Shown here: positions 1 through 10,718 of the stretch, piece after piece
Layout of the letters: each line of letters begins with the position of its first letter
Position numbering within the stretch: position 1 is the stretch's first letter
Assembly (NCBI GenBank): GCA_031763025.1
Contig: JASSKH010000021.1
Location: 6,528,611-6,592,610, forward strand
Source of the DNA: Macrocystis pyrifera
Lineage: Eukaryota; Sar; Phaeophyceae; Laminariales; Laminariaceae
DNA: 64,000 bases
Reading direction: 5' to 3'
Notes under the pieces: model-generated
Database searches by the model: none
What the model saw: the letters and a program-made list of their open reading frames with translations, nothing else
What the model was told of the DNA's origin: nothing
Position numbers and translations under genes: made by a program

Positions 1-193
1 CACCCCACGTGTGCTTGTCCAAGGAGAAAGTACTAAGCGTGTCCGTACCAGTCTTGAGGTTGGCGGTAGTATCCCGCCCAAACTCTTTCACTACTCCTAA
101 CGTTGCCCCACACTGCACTTACTGTAATTCCACGCAGATTGTCCCCAAAATATGAGAACAGTTTTAAGAGGGTTGGACATTTCCCGTTTTCAG

Positions 194-292
194 GCTGAAG
201 CTATCCGGCAGAAGCAGCAATGCGCAACCAGACAACAACCCAATCCAAACAAAAAGGTCCACATCCTCGACATCGACATCGACGACAAATAA
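194..292 (+). CDS. Terminal coding exon of a multi-exon gene (3' end only)
   Basis: A pyrimidine-rich stretch ending in tttcag at 187-193 is followed by 32 open codons and TAA at 290-292. The reading is polar and acidic at its end (…KKVHILDIDIDDK-stop), with coding-like composition unlike the surrounding DNA. The preceding exon probably lies in 1-56, where the third frame reads CLSKEKVLSVSVPVL and a candidate donor (GTTGGC or GTAGTA) follows near 57-69. The rest of the gene is upstream of the window, so no product can be named; no family motif is visible in this tail. The gene would be transcribed rightwards, convergent with the polyQ ORF at 683-1855. The splice reading is inference; the open frame and acceptor are seen directly. 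Confidence 0.5.
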   Translation, partial: AEAIRQKQQCATRQQPNPNKKVHILDIDIDDK

Positions 293-399
293 CAACAAAC
301 GAACACGAAGCATCGGTTTTCATATCCGACAGATACAATCGAGGGTGAGACCACGCTTCGCGCCAAGAACTAAACTAAGGTTCCTTTTCATCTCCCTTG

Positions 400-610
400 T
401 TTTTCCTTTTTTTCTACTGTAGGGGTATTTTTGAGTGGTAAACGTTGAACCTCACATGCTGCACAATGTCGGACGGCAAACATAGCAATAAACATAATAT
501 ATATGCACGTCGGAGTGCCTTTCACTCTTCCTCGCATCTTGCAGCACACATCATTACCGTATTGAAAAGAGGTCCTAGTGACCGTCTCATCCTAATATTT
601 ATCAACACGT
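400..610 (-). repeat. Solo LTR-like fragment (reverse orientation)
   Basis: The stretch around 433-475 (gtggtaaacgttgaacc, then gctgcacaatgtcgg) is the reverse complement of a core shared with the LTR pair at 23.3/24.7 kb and with 17.94 kb. It forms the region between the two convergent genes. Only the core is convincing; the borders are approximate. Confidence 0.45.
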
Positions 611-682
611 ATCGTTTGGCGCTGTATTACACGATTAACAGCAAGTAAACGCCACAGTGTCGCAAGCCGCATGCCTTTACTC

Positions 683-1123
683 TCACCCGCTTTGTGCATG
701 GAGAGGGGGCGTGGGCCTTCTGTCCATGCCCGTGCTGAGCGACGACGAATTGCCCCCCGAGTTGTGAGGGTTGAACGTGGTGCCTCCCGCGCGCAAACAC
801 GAAGGGTTCACCCCAATGCCCACAGCGCCGCCCGGGAGCCCCATCGCCGACACGCAGGCCATGGCCACCTGACACCTTGCATCTCGGAGGCGTGGGCGGG
901 ATTCTGGCCGGACCTCTGGCTTACGGCACCGTATGTCGCCACTAAAATAGGCTTTATCACGACCGCTACCACCGCCAGCGCCGCTGTTACTGTGGCTTCC
1001 ACTGCGTCTGTCGCCGGAGTCCCCTCCTCCCCATGATCTCGTGCCCAGGGGACCTCCTGTCGAGCTGTTGTTGTTCGCTACGGCTGCCGCCATCCCCACC
1101 ACTTGTTGTTGTTGTTGCTGTTG

Positions 1124-1165
<42 letters not shown>

Positions 1166-1229
1166 ATGCTGATGCAGCCGCTGCAGCAGCAGCAGGTGGT
1201 GGTGGTGTTGCTGCTGCTGCTGCTGCCTC

Positions 1230-1278
<49 letters not shown>

Positions 1279-1280
1279 TC

Positions 1281-1346
<66 letters not shown>

Positions 1347-1855
1347 GGCTGCGGCTGCTGTGGCTGCGGCTGCGGCTGCGGCTGTGGCTGCGGCTGCGCC
1401 TTTGCCTGCGCCTGCGGATGCTGCGGCCGCTGCGGCTGCTGTTGCTGCTGCCGCCGTCGCTGCTGTCGCCTCTTACCGGGAGCCAAGAGACTGCTAGATG
1501 TGTCGGCAGTCGAAACATCCGCCACCACTGCCAATGCCACCGGAGGAGGATGATCATGAGGGATAGGAACCATACTTCGTGACGAAGGCGTGGAAGTGGA
1601 ATTCGTCGATCGGGGCTTGCGGCGAGAAGGTGGTGGCTTCGACGCACCCACATCGACGCGTGCGGGCCAGTAACTGGCGAGATTTTGCGCCACCGCGGCG
1701 TTGCTGAGGTAGGGCTGTGGCGTCGGGGATCGGGGATGCGTTGGAAGCCGGGGACATCGACAACGAAGGCGGGCGGGGCGCGGTCTGCGAACGATCAAAA
1801 TTACTTTTTCGGACCAACAGGGTTTTCGAAGAACTACGAAAAGTTGTGAAATCAA
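683..1855 (-). CDS. PolyQ-rich hypothetical protein (ORF of 390 codons, probably an exon set)
   Basis: The minus strand is open for 390 codons. The N-terminal third is Pro/Ser/Arg-rich (…YLSNAAVAQNLASYWPARVD…), followed by PQ dipeptides and then several long Gln runs from CAG repeats around residues 130-250 broken by His/Leu, and a Gly/Ser-rich C-terminal third ending …PLHAQSG-stop at 683. Such polyQ segments occur in transcriptional and RNA-binding regulators, but no DNA-binding or enzymatic domain is visible. The first about 45 residues are weak coding; an acceptor-like ccctacctcag on the minus strand near 1712 could make YLSNAAVAQ an exon beginning, so the true start may be elsewhere. Reading frames of the same repeat on the plus strand (poly-Ala, poly-Leu) are shadows. 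It is convergent with the gene ending at 292. The ORF is certain; whether it is a gene is moderately likely. Confidence 0.5.
1104..1485. repeat. CTG/CAG trinucleotide array
   Basis: Nearly continuous CTG units (CAG on the minus strand) with interruptions GTT, CCT, CGG and GGT. The interruptions preserve the minus-strand Gln frame, as expected if the array is translated as polyQ. Confidence 0.9.
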
Positions 1856-2697
1856 TACGACTAGGAGTAAAGTACTGTAGTTACATTGACTTAAGTTGTA
1901 AAGTTGAACTATCTACCAGGTACCACTCTGTCCCGAAATACAAGCACATTTTGGTTTAACCATTCGTGTAAAACCGGTGCTTACATAATGAGACAGAGCC
2001 TGGTAGAGTGTTTCCTAAACAACGCATCCCATGTAGTTAACTACTATTGTTACAGTAGTATTGCGTTCGAGATCAATTTTTTCGCCCCTTCTTTATAGTA
2101 TACTATGAATTAAACCTTCGTTTTTTTACATATTTCAGGTGCACACTATGGGGAGGGGAGAGGTACAGGAATCGCGATTTAGTGCCAGAAAGCTTAAGAA
2201 ATTGTGCATTTGAAGACAGTAGGCTTGACTGTTGTATGAAACAAGTTTTACACTAAAAGTGCACGTAGGGAGAGCCCAGCCTAAAAGAGATATTTGAGCC
2301 GAGCTTACGGTAGGAGAACATGTATGTGTTTCCCAAACGTGATGTCGCGCCCGGTGGTGACTGCAACATCGCACATGTAATGTACATATATATTCGTACG
2401 GGTACCGTGGTTTGTGTCTCTTAGCGATGTTTTGTGTTGGTTGAGGGAGCCCAAGAAAGCTGCGCTGGTAGCGGTGGCAGCACCAGCGCAAACCACACCA
2501 GCATCGTCACCACAATCGAGCAATGTGCTACTCAAATATCGAGGAAGCCCCAATGAGCACTTGCCAGGGTGCTGTTGTTTTGGCGTACTGCGTAGCCCGG
2601 TGATTTTCAGCGAACCTTCCGGCGTGTGTCGTGTCGATGTTTAAAACCCTGGTACAACTATGAAGTGTATACTATCCTTTTCAGTATCGCAGCCTCG
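1856..2697. other. Intergenic, no recognisable gene
   Basis: Nothing coding-like on either strand beyond short chance ORFs. It contains a TACCAGGTA word at 1914-1922 and TACTGTA/TACAGTA words at about 1872 and 2051, members of the TA-bounded palindrome set described in the findings. Confidence 0.5.
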
Positions 2698-2759
2698 TTT
2701 TAGGAACAAACTACTTATCATGGGTGGTTTGTCCACCAAACGGAACTGCAGTCCTAAAA
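2698..2759. mobile_element. MITE family B, short copy
   Basis: Inverted ends ttttaggaacaaac and gtttgtcc…ctgcagtcctaaaa. The right arm matches the copies at 30712 and 29884 (actgcagtcc next to a cggaa/cggga segment); the left arm is shortened. Confidence 0.55.
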
Positions 2760-2773
2760 GGGCTATGCTGCTG

Positions 2774-2878
2774 TTACCGGGAACCATAGTAAAGAGGACC
2801 AAATATTGTTGGTACAAATAAGTAAATATATAGGTTTTTGTGTGTACCGTGGGTCCTATTTACTATGGTCGCCCGTAA
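2774..2878. mobile_element. MITE family A copy
   Basis: About 105 bp with ends related to TTACGGGGGTCCATAGT and its complement, and the typical interior (aaatattgtt…gtaaatatatagg…). Ends are mutated (ttaccgggaacc left, ggtcgcccgtaa right). Non-autonomous: no ORF. Confidence 0.8.
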
Positions 2879-3189
2879 TCTTATTAATAACGACGGTTTC
2901 GAGCTGAAGCCTGTCCCCGAATTGAAGGTGCAACTAAATAGAATACGTGAAAAGGTTGATCCTGTGCGTTCGTGCTCGATGGCGATATTAAAAAAATAGT
3001 ACCTGGTATCGTCATAGCCAGGGGTATTCGGAAAAAACTAAATCGGTACGCCATTTTATTCTTAGGTACACTAAAACCAAGTGAAAACAAATATGAAACA
3101 AGTGGCCTTTTATTACTTTAATTTGTCCAGAAATCTCACCATTCTACTCTATTGTAGTTTGTTTCTCGTTCTGACCTTGGGAAGGAGTG
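2879..3189. other. Spacer before the duplicated block
   Basis: No gene seen. Contains TATTAATA at about 2884 and TACCTGGTA at 3000-3008. The last 20 bases (ccttgggaaggagtgt) resemble cctttgggaggagtgt at 29489-29504 but are absent from the left side of the second copy of the block, so they are flank, not block. Confidence 0.5.
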
Positions 3190-3527
3190 TATAGATACAA
3201 CTAAAATTACGATTTTTGAGGTCGTTGTCACTTGCTAGCTCTTGGCAGACAGACCGACTGATAGACCGCTCTTCGCGAACAGCCCTTCTTCTTTGAAACA
3301 GCCGGACAGTCAAACAGCCAAACAACCTTTCTTCTTTCTTCTTCGCAAACTGCAACCAATAGACAGCTCTTCGCACAACGCCTAGAAGAGGCGTCTCGCC
3401 TTCGACGAACGGCATCTAGATGCAGCTGTAGGCGGCCAAGCTGCTTGCTGCTGTCTGCTGGTGCTGCAACCCCCGCCTCTCTCTTCTCCACGCCCCCTAA
3501 GCTCACCTCCCCCTCGTCGAGAGGCGC

Positions 3528-3792
3528 GTGGTCCTCGCCCTCTGGCAAGAGAGCGGCAACGACAAAGACCGACCTGGTGCCGACTGTTGTTTGCGACCGG
3601 TGCACGGACCAGCACTTACTTACTTGCCCAAGAACTCCGCGCCTGGTGGCAAAAACGTGGCCTTCGCCACCTGCGAGGATCTCATGTGCGATGGTGGCGG
3701 GATCATCCTGTATTGTCCAACCAACTGCGAGTTATGTGCTCGCCCGATCAAGGAAGGGACTGTCTCGTACCCCCTCGAGACTGCTCACAGTG
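3528..3792 (+). CDS. Segment A of block gene: Cys-rich exon, possible zinc-binding half-site (copy 1)
   Basis: From the ATG at 3528 the frame is open into a strong donor (GTGAGT at 3793). It reads …NVAFATCEDLMCDGG… and then CELCARPIKEGTVSYP, a C-x2-C followed by a basic/Gly turn, reminiscent of PARP-type or LIM-type zinc fingers, which bind DNA ends or proteins. A second C-x2-C…H-x2-C unit is in segment B, about 2.6 kb downstream. The frame upstream of codon about 25 differs between the two copies because copy 1 has one extra C near 3571 (agaccgacc versus agacgacc at 40871); another frame carries CDRCTDQHLLTC. So at least one copy is frameshifted and this may be a pseudogene. Family assignment is inference from spacing only. 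Confidence 0.4.
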
Positions 3793-4143
3793 GTGAGTGT
3801 CTTGGGTCTATTGTTGAATGCTGTATGTTGCCAGTACGTTTTTTTGGGGTTTTCAATTGCCTTTTTGCATACAAACCTACCTCAAAGCGTTTATCATTTT
3901 TTGGACTCATCCATGCTCGTTCTTTCCCCTTCGTGCGTTGCGTCGGCTCCTCTTACACAGTGCACGCGAACGCGCACATGCACAACTGTTTGCGGGACGT
4001 GAACGAAGGAACGGAGGATTCAGCTGTCGCCGTCACCGCACCGAACGATGTGAGTGCTGCTGCTACTGTGGTGCATTTTCGGTGCACACGATTTCTGTGT
4101 GTACATGTTTTGGTGACCCTACGTACCCCCTTTGCTCGTTTTC

Positions 4144-4176
<33 letters not shown>

Positions 4177-6069
4177 CAGCGCCACGCCATGAGTGCTGCT
4201 GCTGTGCATCTGCTGCTCCTGTGCACTTGCTGCTGCTGTGCACTAGCTGCTGCTGTAGTGCTGCTGCGTTGTTGCCGTGCATCATGCTGGAAGTGTACAT
4301 ATTTTCGGATCGTCAATAAAATTCCGTAGGTTTCGCGATGGCGGCATACTAGGGTACATCATGCTTTTTTTCTTCCATATTTTCATATCGTTGCTATGCT
4401 GCTGCTGCTGCTAATGCTGCCAACGCTGCTGCTGCCAACGCTGCGGCGATTCATTGCAGCTTCTGCTGCTGCTAATGCTGTACCAGGTAGCTGCTTCTGC
4501 TGCTGCTAATGCTGCCGCAATATCCACTGATTGCTGAATGTTCGTATGTACTCGGATTATTGTTTTTATTGGTCGTTTTTGTACCCAAATTGGTCTTTTG
4601 ATACGTGAAAAATATTTTTGTCGTTTTGCTCCTGCATTTTGCGTACGTACTGCTTTTTCTCGTTTTTGGCTTGATTTTTTTTCCTATCGTTGCTACGTTG
4701 CTATGCTGCTGCTTGCTGCTGCTGTGGTGCTGCTGCGTGGTTGCCGTACATCATGCTGCACTTGTGTGTGTACATATTCTGTATCGTCACTGAACTTCCG
4801 TAGGTTTCGCGATCGCGGCATACCAGGGTACATAGTTTTCTTCTTCTTTATTTTCATATCGTTGCCATGTTGCTGCTGCCAACGCGGATTATTGTTTTTG
4901 TTGGCCATTTTTGTACCCAAATGTTTTTTTTTATACGTAAAAAAAATATTTTGGTCGTTTTGCTCCTGCATTTTGCGTACGAACTACTTTTTCGCGTATT
5001 TTAGCTTGGTTCTTTTCGTATTGTTACTTCGTATGCTGCTGCTGCGTTGTTGCCGTACAGCATGCGGGGTTGGGTCTATCTTTAGTGAGGTACCAAAAAT
5101 ACTTTTCGGACGGACTCGGGGTACATACTTTTTTTCTTCCTTCTATTCATATCGTTGCTATGCTGCTGCTGCTGCCAACGCTGTGGCGATCGGTTGCTGC
5201 TTCTGCTGCTGCTGCTGCTGCTGTTATTAATAGTGGTGCCGCAATATTCACTGAATTGAGTGTTCGTATGTACTCGGATAATTGTGTTTCTTGGTCGTTT
5301 TGTCGTTTTGTGGCGCTGCTGCGTTGTTCCCGTACACATCATGCTGGACATGATTTGTGTGCCTATTACACTTGTGCGTGTGTACATATTTCTCTATCGG
5401 CAACGATTTTTTTTTTGTGGTGTTGCTGCGTTGTTGCCGTACATCATGCTGGACGTGATTTGTGTGTATTACACTCGTGTGTGTGTACATATTTCTGTAT
5501 CGTCAATAATTACCGTACGTTTTGCGATTGCGGCAGACCAGGGTACATAGTTTTTTTCTTCCTTCTTTTCACATCGTTGCTATGCTGCTGCTGCAGCCAA
5601 CGTTGCGGCGATCCGTTGCTGTTGCTGCTGCTAATGCTAATAATAATGCTGCCGCAATATTCACTGGATGTTCGCATGTACTCGGATTATTGTTTTTCTT
5701 GATCGTTTTTGTACATAAATGGTCGTTTGAGTACCTGGAAAAAATATTTTGGTCATTTTACAGCTGCATTTTGCGTACGTACTGCTTTTTCTCGTTTTGG
5801 GCTTCGTTCTTTCCATATCGCTGCTACGCTGCTGTGGTGCTACTGCTGCGTTGTACATCATGTTGGTCATTTGTGTGTACATATTTTTGTTTCGCCAGTG
5901 AAATTCCGTAGTTTTTGCGGTCGCGGCATACCAGGGTACATACTTTGTTTCCTCTTTTTTATCATATATTTGCTATGCCGCTACTGCTGCCAACGCTGCG
6001 GCGATCCATTGCTGCTTCTGCTGCTGCTATTGTTGCTAATGCTGCCGCAACCACTGCTCGAAGCCGTTG

Positions 6070-6102
<33 letters not shown>

Positions 6103-6318
6103 ATACTGCTAATGCTGGCTCAATATCCACTGATTGTTCCTATGTATTCGGATTACTGTTTTTCTTGGTCGTTTTTGCACCCAAATGGTCGTTTTGATAC
6201 GTTAAAAAAAATATTTTGGCCGTTTTCCTGCTGCGTTTTACGCATGTACTTGCTGCTTCTGCTGCTGCTGCTGCCGTCGTATAGCAAGCGATTACGTACT
6301 GCTGTTGTGCCGCTGTAG
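3793..6318. repeat. Intron-like array of ~300-475-bp CTG-containing units (copy 1)
   Basis: Recurring landmarks in fixed order: (CTG)n, gttgccgtacatcatgctgg, gtgtacatatttctgtatcg, a gcgatcgcggcataccaggg-like segment, (CTG)n with ccaacgctgcggcgat, atgttcgtatgtactcggat, and tgcattttgcgtacgtact. The 'agggtacat' landmark falls near 4350, 4826, 5118, 5545 and 5935, giving 290-475-bp spacing. The array starts at a GTGAGT donor and ends before acceptor-like AGs at 6318 and 6411. ORFs in it (poly-Leu, poly-Ala) are repeat shadows. Confidence 0.7.
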
Positions 6319-6411
6319 ACAGTACAAATAATGAACTCTGCCCCCCTTCCCCCTCCCCCGCCATTCCCTGCACGCCACTCCCGCCCCGCGCACCCTGTTT
6401 ACTTCGATCAG

Positions 6412-6574
6412 GTCGGTGGCAAGTGCTACAACTGCCGCCTGACGGACTCCACCATCAAAGACGGAGACATCATCATCAAGCGCAAAAAGACTCCCTTCCA
6501 TTTCGCCTGCTCCAGGGCTTCGCGGAATTCCGAAGCAGTACGCCAAGCAGATTGTCTCCATCCAGGACGAATGA
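6412..6574 (+). CDS. Segment B of block gene: C-x2-C-x21-H-x2-C motif (copy 1)
   Basis: Follows an acceptor-like cctgtttacttcgatcag. The frame reads VGGKCYNCRLTDSTIKDGD…TPFHFACS, i.e. C-x2-C-x21-H-x2-C, the spacing of a PARP-like or half-LIM zinc site; segment A has a related CELC unit. Just after HFAC the +1 frame takes on a coding look (GIPKQYAKQIVSIQDE then TGA at 6572-6574) while the original frame runs on without such character. Both copies share this switch, so it predates the duplication, or a tiny splice is used. Intron phases of segments A and B do not match for the acceptors I can see, again suggesting decay or an unseen splice. Role unknown. Confidence 0.4.
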
Positions 6575-7026
6575 GAGGCAACAAATTGTTCCCACATTTC
6601 CCAAAATCACGATTATTTCTCCCTACACATACCCAACGGGTTCAACAGCGGACAGATCCACATTCTGGGCCTCCCGCCTCGTTACTACAGCAGCCTGGAA
6701 GACTATTTACGTATCATGTCTCATCCAAACTCCTATGCTGGCTAAATCGAAATCGCGGCCGCCCAGCAACTATACAACAATTCCATAACCGTTGTCGTCG
6801 CCGGCACTGCTGCTTTCCCCTCTATCCCGAACCTTCCTTGAAACAACAGCATGTATGTTGTATATCATCCACATGCTATGCACTACTCCACTCTCTCCCC
6901 GCACTGATGAAAGATGTTATCCTTATTGTTAGACTAATGTCATTCTTACTCTTGCGCCACCCGATCTTACGTTTCACATTACATTCACAAATAAACGCGA
7001 TTATTACATCCTTCACCATTTCTTAC

Positions 7027-7161
7027 ACAAATACATTTAGTTTGGTTGGCTTTGGGTATTGCCCCAATTGCAATATAACTGCAATTGGCGTCAAAGCCCA
7101 AAGCCAACCAAAACTGCAATTGGCGTCATAGTCCAAAGCCAACCAAACTAAATGTATTTGT
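7027..7161. mobile_element. Palindromic element D (foldback), copy 1
   Basis: Left arm acaaatacatttagtttgg…ttggctttggg and right arm its complement, ending aaatgtatttgt; the middle repeats ccaattgcaatataactgc. Inside the 4-kb block; copy 2 (44334-44532) has one extra internal repeat of about 63 bp. Confidence 0.75.
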
Positions 7162-7202
7162 ACAAGAACGACGGAATACCCACTCCGAAGGAAAGCCTTG
7201 TA

Positions 7203-7692
7203 AATATGTATAAATATACCTGGCAGGTCGTTTTCTCCATTTTTCGTGTTTCGTCAAATGCGTAATTAAGTTATAGATAGACGATCCAATTGAAACGATC
7301 GATTTGGATCGATACCCATTGCTGTTGTTGTAGCAAAAGCTGAACAACGTACCGCAGCACTCGTGTAGGTTGAGTGGCGGCCGGCTTATGATCATAGGAT
7401 TTCCCCGCGCAGCATGTAGGGCCGCCTTTCGAGCCTACTGGGGCATCACGCCCCCGTGCCTATACCAAACACGAAGTGAGTCGCTCTCTGCGCCAGTAGC
7501 ACTCGCGATAGAACTATCACAGTGTTACACGCAGCTTGCACGGACGAGTTTCGACAGCTGAGGAAGTGCTTTGAAAACATGAGAGGTCATATAAGGATAC
7601 GACATAATATATACCCGGTACCTGGTATGTTTTGTAGAGAGAGAATCACTTTCGTACACAGTTTTCAACATCGCGATCTAGTCCCTTCCTGG
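7203..7692. other. Spacer, no gene seen
   Basis: Only chance ORFs. A TACCTGGTA word lies at 7619-7627 and a related TACCTGGCA at about 7219. Confidence 0.4.
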
Positions 7693-8110
7693 CCAGTTGA
7701 GTGGTCGATACTTGACTTATGAAAGTCTCGTAGTCAAAGTTGGTTGTCGGCCTACCTTTGCCCCGTCGGGCCTACTCTGGGCCCGTCAAACCCTGTTCCA
7801 AAATGTCATAGTTTTTACCATTAGGATGTCCTTGACAGCTCGGGCCGGGTGTGCTGTGCTCGTTTCTTGTTGGAGCTTTTCGTAAAAACATCAGCTGTGA
7901 GTGGGACGAGTTGAGTGGTCGACACTTGATTTATCACGGTCTCGTGACCCAAGATTTTTGTTGACGGCCTACCTTTGACCCGTCAGGCCTACCTTTGACC
8001 CGTCGAATCCTCTCCTGAAACATAATAGTGTTGAACATTGGGATGTCCTTGACGGCTGCCTGTCAAAGGGAAAATGCGCCGTCAACCGAGATCTTTGCTC
8101 GCTTGTGACG
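7693..8110 (+). repeat. Two-unit direct tandem repeat, ~215 bp per unit
   Basis: Unit 1 starts near 7695 (agttgagtggtcgatacttg) and unit 2 near 7909 (agttgagtggtcgacacttg). Both contain gtctcgt, cggcctacctttg, cccgtc and ggatgtccttgac in the same order. Unit 2 has an internal duplication of ctacctttgacccgtc. No coding function visible. Confidence 0.75.
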
Positions 8111-9740
8111 GTAAAAATATTACGTTTTCGATGCCAGTACCCAGATTGGACCTCTTTGCCAACGGGAGAGGCCGAATCCTCCGCGGCTTTCGAGAGCTCA
8201 TGGCGGCAAGAGTGTGGGAGGTATGGGCTGCGGTGGCCGGTCTCATGCTCCGCGGTTGCGTATGCGTTGAGAGTAGGGCGTTCCAGAAACGAGTGTCGCA
8301 CCTCCGATTCGGACTATTTTACATGTAAAAGCAACACTGTTGAGATTCGCAGGCTAGCATATGGTCGGGAAGCGGGCGCCACGAGCCTCTTCGGCTGCTG
8401 TGCACGCCAGGCGACCAAGCTCCGTGAGGCAGAGAAGACGGGGTCTTTAGTTTCGACCGAATCGAATGAGTCTACGCCGCGGGAGGAGCGGTACAGTGGT
8501 GGAGTTACAAACGATGTCTACGGTTTTGTTTTTGCTTACACGCAGCAGGCAGCAGCAATGGCAATGATTGCCATCAACGGGAATAACTATGCATAGTCAT
8601 TCCTATTAGGCATCACCAACGCCAATGACGAGTACTCGGCATTGCCATTGGGCACCAGTCTCACATTGGGCGTGGGGTTTCGGTTGTATTGTGAAGGCTT
8701 ATTTCTTTTTTATCGTGTGACAGCCAAGCAAAAATCAAAGTTATGAACATGTACTGGCTACGACCAGGAGCGACGACGACGTTGTGCTTCTTCCTCCTCG
8801 TGCGCCATCGGGCTCCCCTGCCCCGACTGTTGTGCCAGGGGCAGCCTCAGGCGTGCATGGTGTGTTGCTGCTGCTGCTGCTGCTGCCGCTGTTCATCCGC
8901 TGCCCTGGTGCACTGCTACGTATGTCGTGCTGCTGTTCTGTTTTGCTGCTAGCTAGTGCAGCTGCTTTGCCTGCGATATACGTTTGCTGCTGAGCTCCGT
9001 GTAAGCATGGTTACTGTTCAAGTCAACTCCTCTCGGCGATGTTCCTCCGGCATCTTGAAGCTGAAAGACAGATCCATCTGCTTCGGAAGCTGTACAAGTA
9101 CCGTCTCGCAATTGGCATTTATATGCCGTCTCGGCGGAGGTCTCGTGCCAGCGCAATTTTCGTATGGCAATACGTATGTACCTGTACGCTATGCTGCGGC
9201 TGCTTGCTGCTGTTGAACTTGCTGCACCAACGTAATCGCCGGCGCTTCGTACTGTCGACTAACTCGATCGACTGCTGCTCAACTAATTGTTTAGTATCTC
9301 TATGTACAGGAAGCATACAACACGGACGCCGAGCGTCTCGTGCGTAGTACTTTGTAGTGTTGCTTGCTGCCGTATGCGAACCGAGCAAAACATCGTTGGG
9401 CTGGATGACGGGTGGCAATGTTTGCTTTTCTCGTGTTTGCAGCGTTTTCTTTCTCTTCACTAAAAAACAAGATATTAATGATGATGCACCCCTCGGCAGC
9501 ACTATCGCAATAACAGCCTCGAGTTGCACACCGTTACGCCCTTAGCCATTACGGGCATGCGCGGAGCCGCAGGCGAGCGCCCGCCGCGGCGAAGCCCCCC
9601 TTGTATTTATCATTGTATGTGTGAGGGAGAGGCACGAGCACAAAGGGCAAAACACAAAATTGCGAAAGACGCCAAGGTGTTTTCAAGAGAGCGGAGCAAA
9701 AGCACGAGCATTAAAAAATCGGCGCATATAGCAGTGCGGC
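8111..9740. other. Unassigned region with CTG-rich patches
   Basis: A 163-codon plus-strand ORF (8105-8596) has no recognisable domain and I do not call it a gene. CTG runs occur at about 8861-8890 and 8930-8950. A GC-rich patch at 9550-9595 is followed by AT-rich DNA. Confidence 0.35.
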
Positions 9741-9744
9741 GCAG

Positions 9745-9885
9745 AGGTACACCTGAGGTACACAGGTGCACAGGTGTACACGTGCGCAGGCGCACAAGTG
9801 CACAATTGCACAGACAGGTGCACACACAGGCATTCACAGATACACAGGTACGCACAGGACACACAGATAAGCACGCGGGTATGTA
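9745..9885. repeat. Degenerate ACAGGTGC/ACAGGTAC minisatellite
   Basis: Repeated cacaggtgcacaggtgtaca-type units, decaying to cacagataca/cacaggtacg. A short perfect relative (acacaggt repeated four times) is at 10687-10718. Confidence 0.8.
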
Positions 9886-9974
9886 CACAAGTAGTCATTC
9901 ATTCCCCGTGTTGTTGTGTTTTAGTTTCCGATGACACAACGCGTTCAAAACCAAGGCATGCCCCATAGTGGGCA

Positions 9975-9991
9975 GGGGGGGGGGGGGGGGG
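9975..9991. repeat. Poly-G run (17 nt)
   Basis: Uninterrupted G run, preceded by gggca and followed by agggtt. Confidence 0.9.
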
Positions 9992-10170
9992 AGGGTTATG
10001 TAACTCCGGATCCGAACTACGAACTGGGAGAGGGAGGTGAAGAAAAAAGTACTGTCAGGTAATGAGAAAGACAGCACTATAGACGGGATGGGAAAAAGGA
10101 AATGTCACCACTACCAGTCACCACTCTCCTCGTCCGGGAAAAAATCAAGTGCTTGAACCTTTTACACGTT

Positions 10171-10356
10171 GGACAAATAGATCATCTAGATCATCTATTA
10201 ATAGATAATCTACAGATAGATCATCTACATATCTACAGATGTATCATCTATCATCTAGATCATCATCTAGATCATCCAGATTATCTACAGATATATAACC
10301 TACATCATCTAGATCATCTACAGATAGATCGTCTACATCATCTAGATCATCTATTT
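10171..10356. repeat. AGATCATCT / AGATAGATC palindromic repeat cluster
   Basis: Many overlapping agatcatcta, tctagatcat and ctacagatagatc words on both strands, including one tctattaatagat. A diverged cluster of the same vocabulary is at 62540-62750. Confidence 0.8.
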
Positions 10357-10686
10357 CCTAACATGCCGGTATGAGATGTTGTGGAGGACCTGTATGGTGC
10401 CGATCCAACCCAGGAAATACGTCCTAGATTATGCTACCTAAACGGTTCTAACGCAGCAGCATGAGCTATTAATAGATCATATACTCCTGTAGTTTAGTAC
10501 TATATCTGACCCGAAAGATCTAGATATTTGAGTAATATCCGATTGTGTGTCTGATGTGTGGACCCGTTTGCCTTTGATGCTGTAAAAAGCCACATTATTT
10601 CCATGTACGTTGTACACAAAAATGTGGATTCGGGTAAGAAAGGCGGAAAACCCACGACGAGCAAACAAAAAGTAGGCGCTCGTCGT

Positions 10687-10718
10687 GCACAGGTACACAG
10701 GTACACAGGTACACAGGT
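10687..10718. repeat. Short ACACAGGT tandem repeat
   Basis: Four near-perfect units of cacaggtaca. Confidence 0.85.

Larger units (their letters stand above)
3190..7202 (+). mobile_element. 4-kb duplicated block, copy 1
   Basis: Begins tatagatacaact and ends gaaagccttgta. The same sequence, about 4.08 kb, recurs at 40493-44574 in the same orientation with only point changes, small indels and changed CTG counts. Contents in order: low-complexity leader, Cys-rich exon-like segment A, a long intron-like region made of repeated CTG-containing units, Cys/His exon-like segment B, a 3' region, and a palindromic element close to the right end. No terminal inverted repeat is obvious; both ends abut TA-type dinucleotides. 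Because copy 2 interrupts a MITE cleanly, the block moved or was copied as a unit. Mechanism unknown. Confidence 0.8.

Noticed and set aside
1033..1582. Plus-strand poly-Ala and poly-Leu ORFs over the CTG array
   Set aside because: Shadows of the trinucleotide repeat; the minus frame has non-repeat flanks that read better.
4132..6318. Hydrophobic ORFs resembling membrane proteins in the block intron
   Set aside because: Leu/Cys/Ala runs come from CTG units and T-rich spacers; the same in all frames and both copies.
8105..8596. 163-codon ORF after the 215-bp tandem repeat
   Set aside because: Starts inside the repeat, overlaps another ORF, no recognisable domain.
9745..9885. Possible CRISPR-like array
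   Set aside because: Units are continuous short tandem words without unique spacers of constant length; eukaryotic context.
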